A DNA stretch of 64,000 bases from UBA5239 sp031548025 (lineage in GTDB: Bacteria > Verrucomicrobiota > Lentisphaeria > Victivallales > Victivallaceae), in assembly GCA_031548025.1 (NCBI GenBank), contig JAVBRM010000176.1:1-64000 (forward strand), written 5' to 3'. The number at the start of each line of letters is the position of its first letter. Positions within the stretch are counted from its first letter, which is position 1. The translations under genes were made by a program, and so were the position numbers. Below the pieces are notes generated by a model. The model was not told the DNA's origin. It searched no databases and worked only from the letters and a program-made list of their open reading frames with translations. Below, one piece after another: positions 33,568-42,726 of the stretch.

Positions 33568-36390
33568 ATGCTGAAACTGCGTATAACTCTTTTGTGTCTG
33601 ATTTCGTTTGTGGGGATGGCGGCGGCGTGGGAAAAAACAGAAAACGGTTTCCGCTTCAACTGCGGCGAGCTGACGCGCACGGTGGAGTTTTACGGCAATA
33701 ATTCGTTGCGCGTCACCGCCACGCTGCGCGGTGTCTCGCATGCGAAGCACCCCAGCATCACCGTGGTGGCCGGGCCCACCAAGGTTCCACTGGAAATCAA
33801 GGCCGAAGGGGAGCACTGCATCGTCGCTGTTTCCCCGGCGGTCACCATCCGCGCGGACCGGAAAAGCGGCGCGCTGGCGTTCTTCCGCCCGGACGGTGAA
33901 GTGATCCTACGGGAAAACACGGAGACGCCGGTCAGCATCAAAGAAGTGACGATTTCCGATGCGCCGACTTATGAGGTGAAGCAGCACTTCCGCCCCACGC
34001 CCGACGAGGGGCTTTACGGGCTCGGTCAGTGCGTGAGCCCCACGCTGAACCTGCGGGGGCAGGAAATATGGGTCGTCCAGACGAATATCCCGGCCTTCAC
34101 GCCGGTATTTACCTCGTCGAACCGCTACGGCATCCTCTGGGACATCGCTTCGCAAAGCATTTTTCATGACGGCAAAGACGGACTCTCTCTCTGGGCGGAA
34201 AGCGCGCCGGCAGGCGCGGATTATTACCTGATGACCGGCAAAGACCTGGACGCGGTACTCGGTGAATACCGGATGCTGACCGGGGCGGCGCCGATGTTCC
34301 CGAAACAGGCGTTCGGCTTTTTCATGAGCAAGGAACGCTACAAGAGTCAGCAGGAGTTGATCGGCATTGTCGAGGAGTTCCGCCGCGACGGCTTCCCGAT
34401 CGACTGGATTGTCAAGGATTGGCAGTAGTGGCAAGCCGAACCGGGGCTGTGGACCAGCATGACCTGGTGCCCGGAACGTTTCCCGAATCCGAAAGAAATG
34501 TGCGACACTCTTCACCACAAACTGCACGTGAAAGTGATGGCCTCCATCTGGCCGACGGTTGGGGACGACAGCGAGCTCGCCCGTGAACTGGACGCCAAAA
34601 AACTCCGTTTCGAGCCGCTCCACTGGATTACCAAAAAAGCGCGAGTTTACGACGCTTACAGCGAAGAAGGACGGAGCATATACTTCAAACATATGAAAAA
34701 AGGCCTGCTTGACGTCGGCGTGGATGCGATGTGGATGGACGGCACCGAGGTCGAAACCCGGAGTTCCTGCAAACGGCCTCAGGATATGGTGCGTGATATC
34801 AAGGAAAACGGAATCAACGCGATGGGCGATTTTACCCGTTATCTCAACAGTTATTCGCTGATGACCACGCGCGGCTGCTATGAAGGGCAACGAGCCACCG
34901 CCAACAAGCGCGTCCTGACCCTTACACGCTCGGCCTGGGCGGGGCAGCAACGTTATGCCGCGCTTCCATGGTCGGGCGACACTACCGCCAGCTGGCAATG
35001 CCTGAAAGATCAGATCGCGGGCGGGCTCTCCGCCTCGCTCTCCGGCCTTCCTTACTGGACGCAGGACACCGGCGGCTTTTTCCTCAAGTGGGTATTGCGC
35101 GAGAAAAACAAAGAATACCAGGAGTTGTTGGCGCGCTGGAATCAATTCGGCATTTTCAACCCGGTTTACCGCTGGCATTCGTCGGGAGTCGACCGCGAAC
35201 CCTGGCGGTTCCGGGAGAGCGCGCCGGAAATGTACGATTCCTACCGTAAGGCGGCGGAGCTGCGCTATCAGCTGCTGCCGTATATCTATTCGCTCGCTTG
35301 GCAGACGACCGTGACCGGCGCTCCGATGACGCGCCCGGTCGTGATGGATTTCCCCGGCAGCAAAGGTGCAAAGGATGAACAAACGGCATTCCTTTTCGGC
35401 CCGGCGCTGCTGACACAGCCGGTCACCCGGCCAATGTACCATGACGACGCTAAATTGCCCGCATCCCTCATCCCGGCCGAAGCGCTGGCTCCCGGCGTCC
35501 GGACGGAATATTTCGCCGACACAAGGCTGAAACGCATCGTCAGTAATTGCGTTGAGCCGAACATCGATTTTTCCTGGCCCGGCCCGCCGCTGGTGGAGTG
35601 GCCGCAGGGGCTTGAGAACGGGGAGAACTTCTCCTGCCGCGTAACCGGCGTTTTGACCGTGCCGGAGGCGGGGGAATACCGCATCGGCATCACTGGGGAC
35701 AGCGGTTTCCGGCTCAAGTTCGGTAAGCGCATGGTGATCAATGAGTGGCGGAATAATACCCTGCGCACCGTCACCACCGCGCTGTTGCTGAAAAAAGACG
35801 AAAAACTTCCGTTCGAGATCGAATATTGCCATTCAACCGGCCCGCGGACGCTGCAGATGGTCTGGAAAACACCGTCGATGCTCCTGAAAGAACGTGCGGA
35901 AAAACAGGACATCGACAATCGCGAGACAACTCACCTGCCGGAAGGCGCGGACTGGTATGATTTCTGGTCGGACCGCTTCCTGAGCGGCGGCACGGAGGCC
36001 GTGACCGAGTGTACGCTGGACCGTTTCCCGCTGTTCGTCAGGGCCGGCTCGATTTTGCCGCTTGGCCCTGCGGATTTGAAGTATGCGACGGAGAAACCGG
36101 GGGCCCCACTGGAAATCCGCATTTATGCGGGCGCGGACGCCACGTTTGAATGGTATGAGGACGATAACGAAACTTATGACTACGAGCGCGGGCTCCGTGC
36201 GACGGCCGCATTTGCCTGGGATGACGCGGCGAAATGCCTCCGGATCGGCAAGCGCCAGGGCTCGTTCCCGGGGATGATCGCAGAGCGCGATTTCCGGGCC
36301 ATCCTGATCGGAAAAGACAGCAAGCGACAGGAACAATCGGTTCGCTACCGCGGTGAAGAAGTATCCATTCAATTTAATAAAGGAAAATAG
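33568..36390 (+). pseudogene. GH31 alpha-xylosidase/alpha-glucosidase interrupted by an amber codon
   Basis: Reading from 33568, the frame meets TAG at 34426-34428 and is then open to 36390 in the same frame, 940 codons in all. The stop replaces the tyrosine of the GH31 barrel motif DWQYW, as shown by the second GH31 gene at 42727 (QDWQYWGE). A single-base change of TAT or TAC would produce it. Everything after it is intact: nucleophile Asp391 in WMDGTE, acid/base Asp471 in WSGDTTASW, and a PA14-like insertion (about 640-760). A signal peptide is present. Either this is a fresh nonsense mutation, a sequence error or a suppressed stop. TAG ends several other genes here, so general recoding is unlikely. 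No ribosome-binding site restarts translation after the stop. Confidence 0.9.
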
Positions 36391-36391
36391 T

Positions 36392-37720
36392 ATGAAACAG
36401 TTTGTCAAAGCGGCATGTGCCGGAGCGTTATTGGCCTCGGGAACTCCCCTTGCCGCCGCCGATTTTCACAGTTGGGCTCCGGCTCCGCCGATGGGTTGGA
36501 ACAGTTGTGATAGTTTCGGTACGACGATCACCGAAGAACAGGCAAAAATACAGGCGGACCGCCAGGCGGAACTCCTGAAACCGTTCGGCTGGGAATATTT
36601 CACCGTCGATATTCAGTGGTATGAGGGTGCGGCGCAGGGGCATAATTATCGTGCCGGTGCTCCGCTGGAAATGGACGAATTCAGCCGCCTGGTTCCCGCG
36701 CTCAATAAGTTCCCGTCCGCCAAGGACGGCGCGGGATTCAAACCGCTGGCCGATTACGTACATGCCAAAGGGCTCAAATTCGGAATTCACCTGATGCGGG
36801 GGATCTCGAAACAGGCCGTAAAAGCGAATAGTGCCATCAAGGGAATTACGCAGCGTGCCGCCGACATCGCCGACACCGGGAGTACCTGTGCCTGGAATCC
36901 CGACATGTACGGCGTTGATATGAGCAAACCCGGCGCACAGGAGTATTACGATTCGCTGCTGGAGCTTTATGCCGCCTGGGGCGTCGACCTGATCAAGGTG
37001 GATGATATTTCCCGTCCATATGACGAAGTCCAGCAGCGCGAGATCGAGGCGATTCGCAAGGCCATCGACAAAACCGGGCGGCCGATCGTGCTGAGCCTGT
37101 CGCCCGGCGATACGCCCGTCGAACGCGGCGCACACGTCAACCAGTTTGCGAACATGTGGCGCATTTCCGACGATTTCTGGGACCTCTGGAAGCCGCTGTA
37201 CGGGATGTTCGAGCGGCTCCATAAGTGGACGCCGTACCGGCGGAACGGCGCCTGGCCGGATGCCGATATGCTTCCTTTCGGCTTCGTCAAGGGCCGAAAA
37301 ACACATTTCACCCGCAATGAGGCGCAATTGTGCATGACGCTCTGGTGCATTGCCCGTTCGCCGCTAATTCTGGGTGCCGATATGAACCGCCTCGATGAGT
37401 GGACGCTCAAGCTCCTGACCAACCGCGAAGTACTCACAGTCAATCAGAAGAGCGAAAACAACCGGCAGTTGTCGAGGCACAATGACCTGATTGTCTGGAC
37501 TGCCGACGTGCCCGGGAGCAAGGATAAATACGTGGCGCTTTTCAACGCAAGTTCCGCTGCCGCCGATGTCTCCGTTGACTTCGCCGTCCTCAGTCTTCCG
37601 GCCAACGCCAACGTACGCGACCTCTGGGGCAATCAGGATATCGGAGCGTTTAAGAACACTTTTACCCGGACATTAAAATCCCATGCCGCCGGTTTGTATC
37701 GTTTGTCGCCGATCGAATAG
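36392..37720 (+). CDS. Secreted GH27 alpha-galactosidase-like enzyme
   Basis: The 442-residue protein has a signal peptide (MKQFVKAACAGALLASGTPLAAA) followed directly by the GH27 start APPMGWNSCDSFGTTITEE. The barrel has nucleophile Asp204 in LIKVDDIS and the acid/base region RISDDFWD; a C-terminal beta domain follows. The family removes terminal alpha-galactose or beta-arabinopyranose residues, so either fits an arabinogalactan. AAAGGA precedes the ATG, which overlaps the upstream TAG stop by position only. It belongs to the same operon as the flanking hydrolases. Confidence 0.93.
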   Translation: MKQFVKAACAGALLASGTPLAAADFHSWAPAPPMGWNSCDSFGTTITEEQAKIQADRQAELLKPFGWEYFTVDIQWYEGAAQGHNYRAGAPLEMDEFSRLVPALNKFPSAKDGAGFKPLADYVHAKGLKFGIHLMRGISKQAVKANSAIKGITQRAADIADTGSTCAWNPDMYGVDMSKPGAQEYYDSLLELYAAWGVDLIKVDDISRPYDEVQQREIEAIRKAIDKTGRPIVLSLSPGDTPVERGAHVNQFANMWRISDDFWDLWKPLYGMFERLHKWTPYRRNGAWPDADMLPFGFVKGRKTHFTRNEAQLCMTLWCIARSPLILGADMNRLDEWTLKLLTNREVLTVNQKSENNRQLSRHNDLIVWTADVPGSKDKYVALFNASSAAADVSVDFAVLSLPANANVRDLWGNQDIGAFKNTFTRTLKSHAAGLYRLSPIE

Positions 37721-37731
37721 GAGATGATTGT

Positions 37732-40089
37732 ATGAGGTTGTTGATGATGATTCTGCTGCTGGCCGCCGGCACGGCCCGGGGCGTCGAGGAAAAGGCGCGC
37801 CCGTTCCCGCTGGGTGACTTGCGGCTGCTCGACGGCCCGTTCCGCACGGTTCAGGACATCGACCGCGATTATCTGATGAATCATGTGGAACCCGACCGGC
37901 TGCTGGCTGGATTCCGCGACCAGGCGAAATTGCCGAAAAAAGCGGAGCGTTACGGCGGTTGGGAAGCACATGGAATCAACGGGCACAGCCTCGGGCATTA
38001 TCTCTCCGCGCTCGCTTCCTGTTACGCCGTCACCGGGGACGCCGCGGTGAAGCAGCGCGTGGATTATATCGTTGATGAGCTGGAATCCTGCCAGAATGCC
38101 AACGGCGACGGCTATGTCCTGCCGGTGGAAAAACGCGTTTACGACCAGGTGCGGGCCGGGGAGATCGCCGCCGGTAAATTCTCCCTCAACCGCTGGTGGG
38201 TGCCGAACTACACCATGCACAAAGTTTTTGCCGGACTGCGCGACGCCTACCGGTATGCGGGCAACAAAAAAGCGTTGGAAATCGAGCGCCGGTTTGCGGA
38301 CTGGTACGAGACCGTGGTCAAGGGACTCGACGAAGAACAGCTCCAACGGCTGCTGATTTCGGAGTGGGGCGGCATGAATGAAGTACTGGCGCAGCTCACT
38401 CAGGACACCGGGGATGCAAAGTATCTCGGCATGGCGCAGAAATATTTTGACCAGCGCGATATTTTCGACCCGCTGAAGCAGGGCAAAGACAAGCTCGACG
38501 GGCTTCATGCCAACACCCAAGTTCCGAAAATCCTCGGGCTGGCGCTGGAATACCAGATGACCGGCAATCAGGCATACCGTACCGCCGCCGAAACCTTCTG
38601 GAACAGCGTGGTGCGCGGGCGTTCTTTTGCGAATGGCGGGCACAGCAACCGGGAACACTTTTTCCGCCCGGCAAACTTTCCGCGCGTGCTGGGCAGCCAG
38701 AATTCCGAGACCTGCAATATCAACAATATGATCCGTCTTTCCGGTTATCTTTTTCAATGGGACCCAAACGCGGAGCGGATGGACTTCGTGGAACGTGCCC
38801 TGATCAATCAGATACTGACCAACATCGGGCGGAAACCCGGTGAATTCGGGTACTTCCTGAGCCAGAGCCCGGTGGCGACCAAAGTATTTTCCACACCCGC
38901 CGGCGCCTGGTGGTGCTGCGTCGGTACCGGAATGGAAAATCCGATGCGTTATGCGGATCAGATTTATTATCATCACGGCAACGAGCTGTGGACCAACCTC
39001 TACATGGGGAGCCGCCTCGAATGGAAGGAACAAGGTGTGACGTTGACGCAAACCACGCGCTTCCCGGAGGAGGACACGGTGCGCATACGAATCGGAACCG
39101 CCGGAAAAAACGTTCCGCTCACGCTTCATTTCCGCCATCCTTACTGGAGCAAACTCCCGGAGCTCTCCGTCAATGGCCAGCGGCAGGAACTTCAATCCAC
39201 ACCGTCAAGCTACTTTACCCTTCGCCGCGACTGGAAGGACGGCGACGAGGTCACATTGCGGCTGCCGATGACATTGCACGCACAATTCCTGCCACATTCC
39301 GATGACAAAATCGCCGCATTTCTATACGGCCCCATGGTGCTGGTCGGCGTGGTGCCGCCGGAAGCGGACAAACCCGATCCGGCCAAGGCGCGCTGGGATG
39401 ATCATTTGAAAGCACCCGGAGGAACGTTGGAACAGTCCGCCACGGTCGTACTGGAGAAATTTCCGGCGGATCTGTCGCCGCTTTTTACCAGAACCGGACA
39501 AGACGGGGAGATTGCCTTTCAGAGCAAAGGCCTGCTGCAACCGGGGGATTTGATTTTCCGTCCTTTCCATCAGATTTACGAGGAACACTATACGGTTTAT
39601 TTCCCGTTCCGGACGCCCGCCGAATGGAGCTCGGAAAAAGTACGAGCGGAACGGCAAGCCAAGCGCCTCGCCGAGCAGGAAGCGCGGAAGACCGATTCCG
39701 TCTCGCCCGGATTCCAGCAATCGGAGGTCAATCACAATTACAAGGGACAGAATGACTCGACTGGCGACTTCCGCGACCAGAAATACCGTCAAGCCAAGGG
39801 CACGGACGGCTGGTTCTCCTATGAACTGGAAGTGGATTCGGACAAGCCGATGACGCTGGTGGTGACCTACAGCATCGACGACAATGGGCGCACATTCGAT
39901 CTCTTGATTGACGGGAAATTACTGGTGACCGAAAAACTAAATTCCACTATCAAACGCCGTTTCTACGATAAATCCTATGCGTTGCCGAACGAAATGACCG
40001 CCGGTAAAAAGAGCGTCACCGTGCGGTTCCAGGGCAATGCGCAAAGTACCCTTGTGGGCGGCGTCTTCGGTCTGTACATGACACGCTGA
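37732..40089 (+). CDS. GH127/GH146-type beta-L-arabinofuranosidase
   Basis: The 785-residue protein has a short signal peptide (MRLLMMILLLAAGTARG), an alpha/alpha toroid (about 30-430) and C-terminal beta domains. Family landmarks are RDYLMNHVEPDRLLAGFRDQ, GHSLGHYLSAL, ETCNINNM, and the cysteine pair Cys395-Cys396 in WWCCVGTGMENP; a cysteine acts as nucleophile in this clan and the GTGMEN context favours GH146. The enzyme removes beta-linked L-arabinofuranose from plant arabinans or glycoproteins. It follows the GH27 gene by 11 bp. Confidence 0.92.
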   Translation: MRLLMMILLLAAGTARGVEEKARPFPLGDLRLLDGPFRTVQDIDRDYLMNHVEPDRLLAGFRDQAKLPKKAERYGGWEAHGINGHSLGHYLSALASCYAVTGDAAVKQRVDYIVDELESCQNANGDGYVLPVEKRVYDQVRAGEIAAGKFSLNRWWVPNYTMHKVFAGLRDAYRYAGNKKALEIERRFADWYETVVKGLDEEQLQRLLISEWGGMNEVLAQLTQDTGDAKYLGMAQKYFDQRDIFDPLKQGKDKLDGLHANTQVPKILGLALEYQMTGNQAYRTAAETFWNSVVRGRSFANGGHSNREHFFRPANFPRVLGSQNSETCNINNMIRLSGYLFQWDPNAERMDFVERALINQILTNIGRKPGEFGYFLSQSPVATKVFSTPAGAWWCCVGTGMENPMRYADQIYYHHGNELWTNLYMGSRLEWKEQGVTLTQTTRFPEEDTVRIRIGTAGKNVPLTLHFRHPYWSKLPELSVNGQRQELQSTPSSYFTLRRDWKDGDEVTLRLPMTLHAQFLPHSDDKIAAFLYGPMVLVGVVPPEADKPDPAKARWDDHLKAPGGTLEQSATVVLEKFPADLSPLFTRTGQDGEIAFQSKGLLQPGDLIFRPFHQIYEEHYTVYFPFRTPAEWSSEKVRAERQAKRLAEQEARKTDSVSPGFQQSEVNHNYKGQNDSTGDFRDQKYRQAKGTDGWFSYELEVDSDKPMTLVVTYSIDDNGRTFDLLIDGKLLVTEKLNSTIKRRFYDKSYALPNEMTAGKKSVTVRFQGNAQSTLVGGVFGLYMTR

Positions 40090-40122
40090 TTCAATAATAA
40101 TTATACTATAAAGGAAATCATT

Positions 40123-41787
40123 ATGGCTTTAAACTGGATCGACTGGCTCGTTATCGGGCTGTACTTCATCATTTTAATCGGCGTAGTCTGGTATGCCAGC
40201 CGGAAACAGGACTCGATAAAAGACTACTTCCTTGGGGGGCGCAACATCGGCTGGTTTGCGGTCGGCGCAAGTCTGTTTGCGTCCAACGTCGGTTCTGAGC
40301 ATATCGTGGGACTGGCCGGTCAGGGAGCCTCCACCGGCATGGCAATGGCGCACTGGGAACTGCATGCGTGGATGATGCTGATGCTCGGCTGGGTATTCGT
40401 ACCATTTTATTATCAATCCGGGGTCTATACAATTCCTGAATTTCTCGAAAAACGCTTCAATGCGACTGCACGCTGGATTCTGTCGCTGATCTCGCTTTCC
40501 GCTTATATTTTCACCAAAGTTTCGGTTACGGTTTATGCCGGAGCACTGGTATTCCAGACCCTGATGCCGGATACGTTCGGTTCACCGGAAAACGCCTTCT
40601 GGGTTGGCGCATTTTCGACCGTGATCCTGACCGGGATCTACACCATTTTCGGAGGTTTACGTGCGGTGCTGTATACAGACGCAGCTCAGGCCGTGATTCT
40701 GCTGGGCGGATCTTTCTTCATCACATTGTTTGGATTACAGCAGCTCGGGGGATGGGGCGAATTGCAGAGTTTCTGCGCGGACCAGGGGATGCAATACGCG
40801 CTGTGGCGGCCGCTGAACGATCCGAATTTCCCGTGGTTGGGGGTCATTGTCGCTTCGGTCACCGTTGGAATCTGGTATTGGTGTACCGACCAGTACATCG
40901 TTCAGCGTACCCTGGCGGCCAAAAATCTGCAGACCGCGCGGCGCAGTGCGATTTTTGGCGGCTTCCTGAAACTGTGGCCGGTGATGATCTTCCTGGTGCC
41001 TGGGCTGATCGGCGCCGCGTTGCACCACAAGGGCTTGCTGCAGTTACCGGTTTCCACCGACGGCACGATCATGGGCGACCAGGTTTTCCCGACTATGGTG
41101 GCCAGGCTGTTGCCGGTCGGGTTGCGTGGTTTGGTCGTGGCCGGCGTTCTGGCGGCATTGATGAGCTCACTCTCCAGTTTGTTCAATTCCAGCGCGTCGC
41201 TGTTCACGGTCGATATCTATGAGAAACTGCGGCCGGGGCGCTCGCAAATCGAGTATGTCCGGGTCGGCAAGATTGCCACCGCCATCGTCGTGGTGCTGGG
41301 AATGCTCTGGATTCCGGTGATGAAAATGATTTCTTCGGGTGGGTTGTATCTTTATTTGCAAAGCGTTCAAGGCTACATCGCTCCGGCGATTACGGCTGTT
41401 TTCCTGCTGGGGCTTTTCTGTAAGCGGATCAATGCGGCCGGCGCGGTAGCCGGACTGGCTGGAGGCTTCACCCTTGGCATGTTCAAATTGACCTGTCAGA
41501 CTTTTTTCGGTGCGCAAAAAATTGCTGATCCGGCAATTCTGGCATGGATCGGTGATTTCAACGCCATGTACGCGTCCGGATGGCTGCTGGCCGCCAGCGT
41601 GGCGATTATTGTCGTGGTCTCGCTGCTCACCGCCCCGCCAACCGCGGACAAGCAGAACGGCCTGACTTACGCCTGTCTGGACCGCGCGGCGATCCGGGCC
41701 AGCTGGAACAAATGGGATGTACTCACATCGCTGTTTGTGATGGGTATGGTGGTCGTGTTATATCTTTACTTCAGTTTCTGGGTTTAA
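40123..41787 (+). CDS. Sodium/solute symporter (SSS family)
   Basis: The 554-residue protein has about thirteen membrane spans and SSS signatures: IKDYFLGGRNIGWFAVGASL, ASNVGSEHIVGLAGQGA, and PVGLRGLVVAGVLAALMSSLSS. These are SGLT-like sugar carriers driven by sodium. It lies between the secreted and the cytoplasmic hydrolases of the operon, so it most likely imports arabinose or short arabino-oligosaccharides. An AAAGGA ribosome-binding site precedes the ATG. Confidence 0.94.
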   Translation: MALNWIDWLVIGLYFIILIGVVWYASRKQDSIKDYFLGGRNIGWFAVGASLFASNVGSEHIVGLAGQGASTGMAMAHWELHAWMMLMLGWVFVPFYYQSGVYTIPEFLEKRFNATARWILSLISLSAYIFTKVSVTVYAGALVFQTLMPDTFGSPENAFWVGAFSTVILTGIYTIFGGLRAVLYTDAAQAVILLGGSFFITLFGLQQLGGWGELQSFCADQGMQYALWRPLNDPNFPWLGVIVASVTVGIWYWCTDQYIVQRTLAAKNLQTARRSAIFGGFLKLWPVMIFLVPGLIGAALHHKGLLQLPVSTDGTIMGDQVFPTMVARLLPVGLRGLVVAGVLAALMSSLSSLFNSSASLFTVDIYEKLRPGRSQIEYVRVGKIATAIVVVLGMLWIPVMKMISSGGLYLYLQSVQGYIAPAITAVFLLGLFCKRINAAGAVAGLAGGFTLGMFKLTCQTFFGAQKIADPAILAWIGDFNAMYASGWLLAASVAIIVVVSLLTAPPTADKQNGLTYACLDRAAIRASWNKWDVLTSLFVMGMVVVLYLYFSFWV

Positions 41788-41830
41788 ACCGGACTGCAAT
41801 CAATAAAAAATCAAAAAAACGAGGACAAAA

Positions 41831-42715
41831 ATGAACGCATATCTCTTTACCCATTTCATGTACAACACACCGGGACCGAGCCTGGAACAAATCCAATTTT
41901 CCGTCAGCCGCGACGGCCTGAACTGGAAAGTACTGAACAACAGCCTGCCGGTCCTGGAAAACCACGGGAACGACGGCGGCTTGCGCGACCCGTTCATTTA
42001 CCGGAAAAAAGACGGCACTTTTGTGATCCTGGCAACCGACTTGAACATTGCCCGGCGCAATGACGACTGGGCCAACGCAGTCAATCACGGTAGCAAGGAT
42101 ATCATCCTGTTCGAGTCCGCCGACCTGGTCCATTGGTCCGAGCCGAAAGCGATCCCGATGCCGCTTCCGGACGCTACTTGCGCCTGGGCCCCGGAAGTAA
42201 TCGACGACCAGGGAAAACCGCTGGTCATCTGGTCCGCCCGGCTGAATGGAAAAACCAAGGTGTATGCCGCGCATACGGAAGATTTCGTGAACTACGAAAA
42301 ACCGTTCATTTTTGCCGAAGCCGAAATGGACGTCATCGACACCACCGTCTGTCCGTACAAAGGCGTTTATTACCGCTTCACCAAAGATGAAAAAGCCCAG
42401 GCTGTTCTGATGGAGAGTTCCGCCTCCCTGACCGGTCCATGGCAAGCGGTTCCAGGTTACAACCTGGGCGACCTGCGCGGTGTGGAGGGACCGATTTGCA
42501 CGTTTCTCCCGGATGGCCGGGCCTTGTTGCTGCTGGATTTTTACGGAGGCGGTAAAGACGCGTCTTACATTGCATTTACCTCCTCGGACCTCAGCCAGGG
42601 TAACTTCATATCGGCCAAGCATGAGTATTCCACCGATTGCCGCCTGAAACATGGCACCATCATGCCAATCACCGAATTCGAATACGAACGTCTGGTCAGC
42701 CATGCATGGAAATGA
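41831..42715 (+). CDS. Cytoplasmic GH43-like glycoside hydrolase
   Basis: The 294-residue protein is a five-bladed beta-propeller of GH43 type. The catalytic carboxylates fit LRDPFIY (general-base-type Asp), CAWAPEVI and VEGPIC (acid Glu). The absence of a signal peptide places it in the cytoplasm, where it would cut arabino- or xylo-oligosaccharides. GAGGA precedes the start. Twelve bases separate it from the next GH31 gene. Confidence 0.88.
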   Translation: MNAYLFTHFMYNTPGPSLEQIQFSVSRDGLNWKVLNNSLPVLENHGNDGGLRDPFIYRKKDGTFVILATDLNIARRNDDWANAVNHGSKDIILFESADLVHWSEPKAIPMPLPDATCAWAPEVIDDQGKPLVIWSARLNGKTKVYAAHTEDFVNYEKPFIFAEAEMDVIDTTVCPYKGVYYRFTKDEKAQAVLMESSASLTGPWQAVPGYNLGDLRGVEGPICTFLPDGRALLLLDFYGGGKDASYIAFTSSDLSQGNFISAKHEYSTDCRLKHGTIMPITEFEYERLVSHAWK

Positions 42716-42726
42716 GGAATCATCAG

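Noticed and set aside
34426..34428. Genome-wide recoding of TAG as an amino acid
   Set aside because: TAG ends other genes here, for example at 3045-3047, 8984-8986, 36388-36390 and 37718-37720, so TAG is a normal stop.
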